Of a stretch of DNA of 64,000 bases, positions 23,935-31,755 are shown piece by piece. The DNA comes from CAMAVH01 sp036500145 (lineage in GTDB: Bacteria; Pseudomonadota; Alphaproteobacteria; SMXQ01). Location: the NCBI GenBank assembly GCA_036500145.1, contig DASYCO010000066.1:1-64000 (forward strand), given 5' to 3'. Positions within the stretch are counted from its first letter, which is position 1. The number at the start of each line of letters is the position of its first letter. Both the position numbers and the translations under genes were made by a program. Under the pieces are notes generated by a model that worked only from the letters and a program-made list of their open reading frames with translations, made no database searches and was not told the origin of the DNA.

Positions 23935-25617
23935 ATGACCACTTCAGATCTTACGCCGCGCGAATCGCCCTTGGCGCCCGCGCGCCTCACTCCTGCGAGC
24001 CTTGCCGAGCGGATGCTCGGCTGGTTCGTGCCGGGCGCCTTCCTCGTCCTGCCGCTCGCCTGGGTGATCATCTATTTCATCCCGCCGCTCAACCATGACG
24101 TGGCGGTGATTCTGGCGGTGTCCGACCGCTGGCTCGACGGCGAGCGCATGTACGTCGACATGATCGACGTCAACCCGCCGCTCATCTTCATGCTCAACCT
24201 GCTGCCGGCCGCGATGGCGCGCATGTTCCACATGCAGGACACCAGCGCCCTGGTGGCCTGCGTGCTGGCGCTGGCGGCCTGGAGCGTCGCCGTCAGCTGG
24301 AAGCTCTGCCCGGCGCTGATCGGCGCGGAGGCGCGCACGCAGCGCCTGATCTTCCTGCCGCTCGTGCTGTTCCTCGCCATCGTCTATCCCGGCGAGATGT
24401 TCGCCCAGCGCGAGCACCTGATGCTGCTCGCCGCGGTGCCCTACATCATGCTGGCGGCCCTGCGCTACGAAGGCGTCGCCGTGTCGCGCGCGCAGCTGCT
24501 GTCGATCGCGCTGATCGCCGGCGTCGGCTTCGCCCTGAAGCCCTATTTCTACGCCATTCCGCTGTTCGTCGAGGTCTACCTGCTGATCGCGCGCGGCTGG
24601 CGCCGCACCTTGTCGGATGCGGTGCCCTGGCTGATGTTCGCGGTGCTGGTCGGCTACGTCGCGCTGTCCTGGCTCGTCACGCCGGAATATTTCACCTCGG
24701 TGCTGCCGATGATCTTCGGCGGCTACGAGGACATCGGCGGCACCAACCCGCTGACCGTGCTCTACGGCCGCCTGCTGGCGCCCTTCATGCTGATGATGGT
24801 GCCGCTGACGGTCGCCGCCTTCATGCTGCGCCTGTCGCCGCTGACGCGCATGGCCTGCCTGGCGGCGCTCGGCGGCGCGGTGAGCGGCGTCGTGCAGGCG
24901 AAGGGCTGGCCCTACCACCTGCTGCCGGCCCAGGTCATGACCGTGCTGCTCACGGTGCTGGTGATCTGCCAGGGCGTCGACAAGCTGATCGGCGACCGCC
25001 TCGGCCTCGAGCGCGCGCTCGGACGTACGGCGGCGGTGCCGATGGCGCCGCTGCGCCTGACCGTCGGCGCGCTGATGCTGATGCTGTTCTGCCTGGCCGG
25101 CGCCACGCGCACGACCTTCTACGACCAGGTCAACTTCGACAACAGCCAGGCCGGCAAGCTGCTGAAGCTGGTGAAGAAGTACGCCGAAGGCCAGCCGGTG
25201 CTCATCATCTCGCCCGGCATCTACCCGCATTTCCCGGTGCTGAACTACGCCAACGCCAAGATGGCGATGCGCTTCCAGACCATCTGGCCGCTGCAGGGCG
25301 CCTACGAGACCTGCCGCCCGGAGGAGCCGCGCTACCACAGCCCGGACAAGATGCCGCCGATGGAAAAGCTGCTGCGCAACGCGGTGACCGAGGACTTCAT
25401 CAAGTACCATCCGACCCTGGTCATCATGGACAAGAACCCGGGCATCCGCTGGTGCGGCGGCCGCGAGTTCGACCTGATGGAATATTTCCTCAGCGTCCCG
25501 GCCTTCGCGGCGGAATGGAAGAACTACGACTTCGTTTACCAGTTCGACCGCTACGTGCTGTTCAAGCGCCGGATGCCGGACGCGCCGGCCGACCCGGTCG
25601 ACGCCGGCGGCAACTGA
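23935..25617 (+). CDS. polytopic membrane protein, GT-C glycosyltransferase-like
   Basis: The protein has 560 residues with roughly ten or eleven transmembrane helices in the first about 385 residues and a soluble C-terminal domain of about 165 residues. An acidic motif with NPP in the first periplasmic loop (DMIDVNPPLIFMLN) is reminiscent of lipid-sugar-dependent GT-C transferases, which take sugars from polyprenyl phosphate. No exact family was recognised. It is divergent from the methyltransferase, with about 270 bases between. It may be the transferase partner of the GT2 and flippase genes. Confidence 0.7.
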   Translation: MTTSDLTPRESPLAPARLTPASLAERMLGWFVPGAFLVLPLAWVIIYFIPPLNHDVAVILAVSDRWLDGERMYVDMIDVNPPLIFMLNLLPAAMARMFHMQDTSALVACVLALAAWSVAVSWKLCPALIGAEARTQRLIFLPLVLFLAIVYPGEMFAQREHLMLLAAVPYIMLAALRYEGVAVSRAQLLSIALIAGVGFALKPYFYAIPLFVEVYLLIARGWRRTLSDAVPWLMFAVLVGYVALSWLVTPEYFTSVLPMIFGGYEDIGGTNPLTVLYGRLLAPFMLMMVPLTVAAFMLRLSPLTRMACLAALGGAVSGVVQAKGWPYHLLPAQVMTVLLTVLVICQGVDKLIGDRLGLERALGRTAAVPMAPLRLTVGALMLMLFCLAGATRTTFYDQVNFDNSQAGKLLKLVKKYAEGQPVLIISPGIYPHFPVLNYANAKMAMRFQTIWPLQGAYETCRPEEPRYHSPDKMPPMEKLLRNAVTEDFIKYHPTLVIMDKNPGIRWCGGREFDLMEYFLSVPAFAAEWKNYDFVYQFDRYVLFKRRMPDAPADPVDAGGN

Positions 25618-25657
25618 CGCATAGGGCGTCTCCGCCACTCGCCTGAAGGGACGCCCG

Positions 25658-26500
25658 ATGCCGCATCCATTGCCGCCCGCCAGCCGCCTGAGCGACGTCG
25701 ACCTGCGCGGCGCGCTCGACAAGTCCGCCTACAAGAAGCGCCATGGGCTGGTGCGCACGCGCCTGCGCGAGATCCAGCTCGCCTACAAGTTCGCGGACAA
25801 GCGGGCCGTCGTCCTGATCGAGGGCTGGGACGCCGTCGGCAAGGGCGGCGTGATCCGCCGGCTGACCTCGCCGCTCGACCCGCGCGGCTACCATGTCTGG
25901 CCGATCGGCGCGCCGACCGAGGAGGAACGCGGCGAGCATTACCTGCAGCGCTTCTGGCGCCGCCTGCCGCCGGCCGGCGTGATGGCCGTGTTCGACCGCT
26001 CCTGGTACGGCCGCGTGCTCGTCGAGCGCGTCGAGGGCTTCGCCAAGGCGGCGGACTGGAAGCGCGGCTACGGCGAGATCAACGCCTTCGAGAAGATGCT
26101 GACCGACGATGGCGTGCGCATCGTGAAGCTGTTCCTGCACATCTCGGCCGAGACGCAGAGCGCCCGCCTGCTCGACCGCATGACCGACCCGCTCGAAGCC
26201 TGGAAGATGACGCCGTCCGATCTGCGCAACGTCGAGCTCAGGCCCGAATACGAGGCGGCCATCGACGAGATGTTCGAGCGCTGCTCGCCGCGCAACGCGC
26301 CCTGGCATGCGGTGCCCTTCGCGCAGAAGGCCTTCGGCCGCATCGCCGCCCTGGAAACCGTCGCGTCATGCCTGAGCGAGGGCCTCGACATGGCGCTGCC
26401 GCCGCTCGACGAGAAGGTAGCGGCCGCGGCGCGCAAGGCGGGCTTGCTGCCGGCCGCCAAGGCGAAGGCCCTGGCGCGTGGCCGCAAGCGCGGTTCGTAG
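25658..26500 (+). CDS. ppk2: polyphosphate kinase 2 family protein
   Basis: PPK2 enzymes (here 280 residues) use polyphosphate to phosphorylate nucleotides or the reverse. Visible are a Walker A variant EGWDAVGKGGVIRRLTSPLD, the lid motif with SAYKKRHG before it, Walker B VFDRSWYGRVLVERVEGF, and the C-terminal Lys/Arg-rich tail. SD GAAGGG precedes the ATG. The class (ADP, GDP or AMP preference) cannot be told from the sequence alone. Confidence 0.92.
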   Translation: MPHPLPPASRLSDVDLRGALDKSAYKKRHGLVRTRLREIQLAYKFADKRAVVLIEGWDAVGKGGVIRRLTSPLDPRGYHVWPIGAPTEEERGEHYLQRFWRRLPPAGVMAVFDRSWYGRVLVERVEGFAKAADWKRGYGEINAFEKMLTDDGVRIVKLFLHISAETQSARLLDRMTDPLEAWKMTPSDLRNVELRPEYEAAIDEMFERCSPRNAPWHAVPFAQKAFGRIAALETVASCLSEGLDMALPPLDEKVAAAARKAGLLPAAKAKALARGRKRGS

Positions 26501-26613
26501 CGCGCCAAAGTGACATGACGGGTGGCGGGGCGGCGGGTGGCGGAGCGGCCACCGGCGGTAAATATTTCGTGGGGCCGTTGCAGTTCGCCACGCGACAGCG
26601 TTAAGTCTGAACC

Positions 26614-27675
26614 ATGAGACTTCGTTCCTCTCGCCACGGTCTCGCGCGGCTTGCCGGCCTGATCGCCGGCGGGGCGGCTCTGTGCAGCCTCATGGCGGTT
26701 GGCCTCCAGGCCCAGGATCTCAAGTTCTTCCGCATCGGCACCGGCTCGACGGCCGGCGTCAACTTCTCCATCGGCGGGCTGATCTCCAGCGTGGTCAGCA
26801 ACCCGCCCGGCTCGCGGCCCTGCGACCGCGGCGGCAGCTGCGGCCTGCCCGGCATGATCGCGGTCGCCCAGGCGACCCAGGGCTCCGCCGACAACGCCCG
26901 CGAGGTGGGCAAGGGCCAGCTCGATTCCGGCATCATCCAGGCCGACGTGGCGGCCCAGGCCTACGAGGGCAAGGGCGCCTTCGCCGGCGTCAACCGCCAG
27001 TCGAGCCTGCGCGCGCTGGCCAGCCTCTATCCGGAGACGCTGCAGATCGTCGTCCGGCGCGCCGCCAAGATCACCTCGCTGGCCGGCCTCAAGGGCAAGC
27101 GGCTGTCGATCGACACCGACGGCTCGGGCACCCAGATGCTGGCGCGCAACGTGCTGGCCCGCGCCGGCCTCAAGCCGGCGGACGTGAAGCTGCAATCCAC
27201 CGAGCTCGGCGCCGCCGTCGACATGATGCGCAACGGCCAGCTCGACGCGCTGTTCTACGTCGGCGGCGTGCCGGCCCCGGCGCTCGCCCAGCTCGCCGAC
27301 ATGAACCTGATCGACCTGCTGCCCCTGCCGCAGCCGATCTTGGCCGGGCTGCGCAAGGACGAGCCGACCTACATGGCCACGACGATTCCCGCCAGCAGCT
27401 ATTCCAGCGTGACGAAGGACATCCTCAGCCTGAGCGTCTATTCCCTGTGGGTGGCGAACGCCAAGCTGCCCGACCAGACCGCCTACGACCTGCTGAAGGC
27501 GCTGTGGCACAAGAACGCCCAGCCATTGCTGGCGAACGGCCCGCCCAACGCGCGGCAGATGGCGCAGGTCAGCGCGCTCAACGGCCTGACCGTCCCGCTG
27601 CATCCAGGGGCGGCGCGCTTCTATACGGAAGTGGGCCTGCTCAAGAAGGCCGAGCCCGCGGCCAAGAAGCCTTAA
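26614..27675 (+). CDS. TAXI-family TRAP transporter solute-binding protein
   Basis: The protein has 353 residues. The signal peptide ends near GLQAQ; the mature start FFRIGTGSTAGVNFSIGGLI and the VVSNPPGSRPCDRGGSCGLP segment are typical of the TAXI group of periplasmic receptors for TRAP-type secondary importers. Two cysteines in that segment could form a disulfide. No TRAP permease lies nearby, so it is an orphan receptor here. The stop lies inside a 25-base tandem repeat shared with the convergent transferase gene. Confidence 0.9.
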   Translation: MRLRSSRHGLARLAGLIAGGAALCSLMAVGLQAQDLKFFRIGTGSTAGVNFSIGGLISSVVSNPPGSRPCDRGGSCGLPGMIAVAQATQGSADNAREVGKGQLDSGIIQADVAAQAYEGKGAFAGVNRQSSLRALASLYPETLQIVVRRAAKITSLAGLKGKRLSIDTDGSGTQMLARNVLARAGLKPADVKLQSTELGAAVDMMRNGQLDALFYVGGVPAPALAQLADMNLIDLLPLPQPILAGLRKDEPTYMATTIPASSYSSVTKDILSLSVYSLWVANAKLPDQTAYDLLKALWHKNAQPLLANGPPNARQMAQVSALNGLTVPLHPGAARFYTEVGLLKKAEPAAKKP

Positions 27676-27746
27676 GAGGCAGCTGGCGCTGGCTTGTTAG
27701 GAAGCCGCTGGCGCGGTCTTGTTAAGATGCGGCTGGCGCGGCGGGG
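27672..27746 (-). repeat. three tandem 25-base copies of the GST gene 3' end
   Basis: Units are 27722-27746, 27697-27721 and 27672-27696. Read on the minus strand each ends in a frame encoding APAAS-stop, but in different codons (GCC GCA TCT, GCG GCT TCC, GCT GCC TCT). Only the first (27722-27746) is in the gene. The last also contains the stop of the convergent TAXI gene. Confidence 0.8.
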
Positions 27747-28450
27747 CCGTTGATCCCGTCCTTCTCGTAGTCGGGAATCATCCAGGGCTCGGACTTGGCG
27801 GCGGCGATCCATTCCGCCAGGGCCGGATAGGCGAGCAGCGCCTCCACGTAGGCGCCGGCGCTTTCGCCGAGGGACACCCCGTAGGTTTTGAAGCGCAAGG
27901 CGACCGGCGCGAACATGGCGTCGGCCGCGCCGAAGGCGCCGAACAGGAAGTCGCCGCCGGCGCCGTAGCGGCTGCGGGCATCGCGCCAGATCGATTCGAT
28001 GCGGTTGATGTCGCCCTGGACGCCGTCCTGCGACATGCCCCAGCCCGGGAGGCTGGCGCGGATGTTCATCGGCATGGCCTTGCGCAGCATCATGAAGCCG
28101 GCATGCATCTCCGACGCGATGGCGCGCGCGTGGGCGCGGGCGCCGCTGTCCTGCGGCCACAGGCCGGCGTCGGGAAACTGCTCGGCGAGATATTCGACGA
28201 TGGCCAGCGTCTCCCATACGGTGACGTCGCCATGTATCAGGCAGGGAACCTTCCCAGAGGGCGAGTGGCGCATGATCAGCTCGCGGGTTTCCGGCACCCG
28301 CAGCGGCACGACGATCTCTTCGAAGGCAGCGCCCGTGATCTTCATGGCGAGCCAGCCGCGCAGCGACCAGGACGAATAGTTCTTGTTGGCGACCACCAGC
28401 TTGTAGCCCGGGCCGCCCTGTCCGTTCGTCGCCTCGTCTGCCGGCGCCAT
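27722..28450 (-). CDS. glutathione S-transferase family protein
   Basis: The protein has 242 residues. The N-terminal thioredoxin-like domain (YKLVVANKNYSSWSLRGWLA, then the cis-Pro region SGKVPCLIHGDVTVWETLAI with its Glu-Thr/Ser glutathione site) is followed by an all-helical C-terminal domain. The NYSSWSLR motif belongs to a bacterial GST subgroup of unknown substrate, probably with Ser as the catalytic residue. I chose the ATG at 28450; the long frame upstream enters the divergent peptidase. The 3' end is tandemly repeated. Confidence 0.9.
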   Translation of the reverse strand: MAPADEATNGQGGPGYKLVVANKNYSSWSLRGWLAMKITGAAFEEIVVPLRVPETRELIMRHSPSGKVPCLIHGDVTVWETLAIVEYLAEQFPDAGLWPQDSGARAHARAIASEMHAGFMMLRKAMPMNIRASLPGWGMSQDGVQGDINRIESIWRDARSRYGAGGDFLFGAFGAADAMFAPVALRFKTYGVSLGESAGAYVEALLAYPALAEWIAAAKSEPWMIPDYEKDGINGPAAPAAS

Positions 28451-28622
28451 CCTCGATCTCCCCTGATTTTTGCCCGTTCCCTGATAGGCCAGGACGCCGT
28501 CGGACGCAAGCGAGGGGCGAATTTGCTCAAGGTTCCCAAGCCCTTCCCAAAAAGGCCAGGGCGCGCGATGCTGGCTCCTGTCCGCCGTCCGAACATGCTT
28601 GCCGCCTGAAGGAGCTCTGCCC

Positions 28623-30053
28623 GTGTCCCCATGCTTCGTCGCCAAGGCCGCCAAGGCCATTCCCATCACGCCCGTGACCGCCGAGGCCTTGCGCGCCTGG
28701 ACGGCGAAGCAGCCGGCGCGGCTCAAGGCCTGGGTGAAGGCGTCTGGCTTCGACGCGGCGGCTGGCGGCGTCAGCCTGGTGACGGGCCGCGACGGCGAGT
28801 TGGAGCGCGTGCTGCTCGGCCTCGGCAAGGGCACGGCGCGCGCCGGCCACATGAACGACCTCGGCGGCGGCGCGGCGGCGGAAGGGCTGCTTTGGCGCTA
28901 CGCCGCCCTGCCGGCGAGCCTGCCCGCCGGCGTCTACCGCATCGACGCGGCCCTGCCGGCGGCGGAGGCGACCGCCGCCGCCCTCGGCTGGGCGCTTGGC
29001 GCCTACCGCTATGGCCGCTACAAGCCGGCCAAGCCCTACGGCGTCAAGCTGGCCTGGCCCGAGGGCGCGGACCAGGGCCATGTGGAGCGCACGGCCGACG
29101 CCCATGCGCTGGTGCGCGACCTCGTCACCACGCCGGCCTCCGACATGGGGCCGGCCGAGCTGGCCGCCGCCGCGCAAGCCGTCGCCAAGGCGGCGGGGGC
29201 GAAGGTTCGCATCGTCGTCGGCAACGATCTCCTGAAGCAGAACTATCCGGCGATCCACGCGGTGGGCCGCGCCAGCGACCGCGCGCCGCGCCTGGTCGAC
29301 ATCACCTGGGGCAAGCCCTCGGCGCCCAAGGTCACGCTGGTCGGCAAGGGCGTCTGCTTCGACACCGGCGGCCTCGACCTCAAGCCCTCGTCGGGCATGT
29401 TGCTGATGAAGAAGGACATGGCGGGCGCGGCGCAGGCGCTGGCGCTCGGCCGCATGATCATGCAGGCGAAGCTCAACCTGCGCCTGCGCGTGCTGTTGCC
29501 GACGGTGGAGAACAGCGTGTCGGGCAACGCCATGCGGCCGCTCGACGTGCTGGCCACGCGCAAGGGCATCACGGTGGAGGTCGGCAACACCGACGCGGAA
29601 GGCCGCCTGATCCTGTGCGACGCCATCGCGGACGCGGTCAGCGAGAAGCCCGAGCTGCTGTTCGACTTCGCGACGCTGACGGGCGCCGCCCGCGTGGCGC
29701 TCGGGCCCGAGCTGCCGGCGATGTTCTGCAACGACGGCGCGATGTCGGCGGAGCTGCTGCAGGCCGCCGCCCAGGCGGAAGACCCGCTGTGGCCGCTGCC
29801 GCTGTGGCGCGGCTACCGGCCTATGCTCGCGAGCAAAGTCGCGGACATCAACAACGTCTCGAGCGGGCCCTTCGCCGGCGCGATCACGGCGGCGCTGTTC
29901 CTGCAGGAATTCGTGCCCGACGACGTGCCCTGGGCGCACATCGACTTCATCGGCTGGAACGGTTCGAGCAAGCCGGGCCGGCCGGAAGGCGGCGAAGCGC
30001 AGGGCCTGCGCGCCGTCTTCGCCCTCCTGGCCGCGCGCTACGGCGCGGCCTGA
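28623..30053 (+). CDS. M17 leucyl aminopeptidase family protein
   Basis: The 476-residue cytosolic metallo-aminopeptidase shows the M17 core: VGKGVCFDTGGLDLKPSSGM, MKKDMAGAAQALALG, and the signature VGNTDAEGRLILCDAIADAV that binds the two metal ions. The GTG at 28623 is preferred because GGAG lies 8 bases upstream; a TTG at 28599 is also in frame. It is closer to the shorter PepB-like alphaproteobacterial members than to classic PepA. It is divergent from the GST gene. Confidence 0.93.
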   Translation: MSPCFVAKAAKAIPITPVTAEALRAWTAKQPARLKAWVKASGFDAAAGGVSLVTGRDGELERVLLGLGKGTARAGHMNDLGGGAAAEGLLWRYAALPASLPAGVYRIDAALPAAEATAAALGWALGAYRYGRYKPAKPYGVKLAWPEGADQGHVERTADAHALVRDLVTTPASDMGPAELAAAAQAVAKAAGAKVRIVVGNDLLKQNYPAIHAVGRASDRAPRLVDITWGKPSAPKVTLVGKGVCFDTGGLDLKPSSGMLLMKKDMAGAAQALALGRMIMQAKLNLRLRVLLPTVENSVSGNAMRPLDVLATRKGITVEVGNTDAEGRLILCDAIADAVSEKPELLFDFATLTGAARVALGPELPAMFCNDGAMSAELLQAAAQAEDPLWPLPLWRGYRPMLASKVADINNVSSGPFAGAITAALFLQEFVPDDVPWAHIDFIGWNGSSKPGRPEGGEAQGLRAVFALLAARYGAA

Positions 30054-30056
30054 TCG

Positions 30057-30488
30057 TCAGATGTGCGCTTCGACCTTCTTCGGCACGCGGGCATCCTCGG
30101 CGCTGTCGTCCTGCGCCACGGGTAGGCCGTCGCCGGAGGCGATGATGCAGCTGCGCTGGTCGCTGTCGCTGTAGACGATCGTCCAGGTGCCGTCGGTCGG
30201 CGAGGTGAAGGCCTCAAGCAGGCCCTTGTCGCCGACGCGCTTGGTCTGGTTCAGCCGTTCGCCCTGGTCGTTGGCGAGGTCGAGCAGCAGCTGAGTGCGC
30301 TCGAAGCATTGCGCATGGATGGTCTTGCGTTCGGAGGGCGCGGCGTCGGATTTGGTGGCGGTCGCGGAATTTGCGGTCGCGGGATTTGTGGCCTGCGCGT
30401 CGTCGGCCCACGCCATCGGCGCGTAGCTGCCGAAAGACACGGCGAGCAGGAGCGCCGTCAGCGGCGCGAGCGATGCGATCGTCTTCAT
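30057..30488 (-). CDS. exported protein of unknown function
   Basis: The 143-residue product opens with a signal peptide (MKTIASLAPLTALLLAVSFG, cleavage after AWADD is likely), then a Thr/Ala/Asn-rich linker and a small globular part with two cysteines (AQCFERTQLLLDLAND and RSCIIASGDG) that could form a disulfide. The ATG at 30488 is chosen over 30668 because a strong SD (GGAGGAG) and the signal peptide fix it. A 9-bp hairpin lies just upstream. No family was recognised. Confidence 0.75.
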   Translation of the reverse strand: MKTIASLAPLTALLLAVSFGSYAPMAWADDAQATNPATANSATATKSDAAPSERKTIHAQCFERTQLLLDLANDQGERLNQTKRVGDKGLLEAFTSPTDGTWTIVYSDSDQRSCIIASGDGLPVAQDDSAEDARVPKKVEAHI

Positions 30489-30799
30489 CCCCGTACTCCT
30501 CCGAAGCCGTCCACGGCTTCGTGCGCTAGAAACAAACCAGCGTCTCTCGGTCGATGAAGTCTCTCGCCTGACGCATCCGCTAGCCGCTTGCGCTGTGGCC
30601 TCGCCGCGATGCGATTGTTGCCAGGAACGCTTGCATGGCCTGTGCCATAGCATTCCCGGGTTCCTCATGGATATAGGATCACATGCCGCGCCTTAAAGAA
30701 CAGTGACTCGTCGCGAAGGCCTGCGCGGGGCTGCCTTGCGTCGCGCGCATGACCGCAATCCTAGGACTGCATTCACGCACCTATCGCGCGAGCGCGCGG
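30489..30799. other. intergenic region between the exported protein gene and ghrA
   Basis: It contains the hairpin CGAAGCCGT-CC-ACGGCTTCG (30502-30521), which lies in the leader of the leftward exported-protein gene, and a GC-rich CGCGCGAGCGCGCG stretch (30786-30799) near the ghrA stop. No gene, RNA or known motif could be supported. Confidence 0.5.
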
Positions 30800-31732
30800 T
30801 CAGTAACCCACGGAAAGATCGACCAAACCTGGCGGCTTGCGGCCTGCGCGCAGCGCGGCGACGCTCGCCGCCATGATCAGCGCCGCCGTCTCCGGAATGG
30901 TCCAGCTCGCAGCATGAGGCGTGATCGTCACCTTCGGGTGACGCCACAGCGGATGGTCGGCGGGCAGCGGTTCGGGATCGAAGACGTCGAGGGTCGCGCC
31001 GGACAATTGCCCAGAATCGAGCGCGGCGATCAGATCGGCGGCGACGGCATGGGCGCCGCGCGCGGCGTTGATGACGGCAGCGCCCGCCGGCAAGGCCTTG
31101 AGGCGCTTCGCATCGAGGATGCCGCGCGTCTCGGCGCTGAGCGGCAGCAGGCAGACGAGAATGTCGCAGCCTTCCAGGAAGGGCAGCAGCCCGGCGTCGC
31201 CATGGAAGCAGTCGACGCCGGGAATGGCATGGGCGCTGCGCGCCCAGCCGCGCAGGGGAAAGCCGAAGGGCTTGAGCTTGTCCAGGGCGTCCGCCCCGAG
31301 CACGCCGATCCCCATGACGCCGACGCGCCGGCGCGCCGCCATCGGCGGCGGCAGCAGCGGCGCCCAGCGGCCCTCCGCCTGCTGGCGCGCGTAGTCGGGC
31401 ATGCGGCGGTGATGGCGCAGCACGTTCATGACGACATATTCGCTCATCTGCGCCGTCAGCGGCGGGTCGATCAGGCGCACCAGCGGCAGGTGGCGCGGCA
31501 GCTGCGGATCGGAGGTCAGGTGGTCGATCCCTGCGCCGAGCGACAGGATGGCCTTGAGGTTGGGCAGGCCGGCGAGCAGGCCGGCCTGCGGCTTCCAGAC
31601 GATGGCGAACTCGATGTCCCCCGGCGCGCCCATGTCGGGCCAGAGCCGCAGCTCCTCGTTCGGCATGGCGCGCGCGAGGGCGGCGCGCCAATCGGCCTTG
31701 TTGTCGGAAGCGCTGTAGAACAGGAGGGCCAT
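30800..31732 (-). CDS. ghrA: glyoxylate/hydroxypyruvate reductase A
   Basis: This 310-residue D-2-hydroxyacid dehydrogenase reduces glyoxylate and hydroxypyruvate with NAD(P)H. The cofactor motif is GIGVLG; catalytic residues are the Arg in INAARGAHAV, the Glu in FDPEPLP and the His in TPHAAS. The N-terminal LLFYSASDNKADWRAALARA and GAGIDHL are typical of GhrA rather than GhrB. It is just upstream of yejF on the same strand. Confidence 0.93.
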   Translation of the reverse strand: MALLFYSASDNKADWRAALARAMPNEELRLWPDMGAPGDIEFAIVWKPQAGLLAGLPNLKAILSLGAGIDHLTSDPQLPRHLPLVRLIDPPLTAQMSEYVVMNVLRHHRRMPDYARQQAEGRWAPLLPPPMAARRRVGVMGIGVLGADALDKLKPFGFPLRGWARSAHAIPGVDCFHGDAGLLPFLEGCDILVCLLPLSAETRGILDAKRLKALPAGAAVINAARGAHAVAADLIAALDSGQLSGATLDVFDPEPLPADHPLWRHPKVTITPHAASWTIPETAALIMAASVAALRAGRKPPGLVDLSVGY

Positions 31733-31755
31733 GGGATGTCCGGGTTGCTGCCGCG

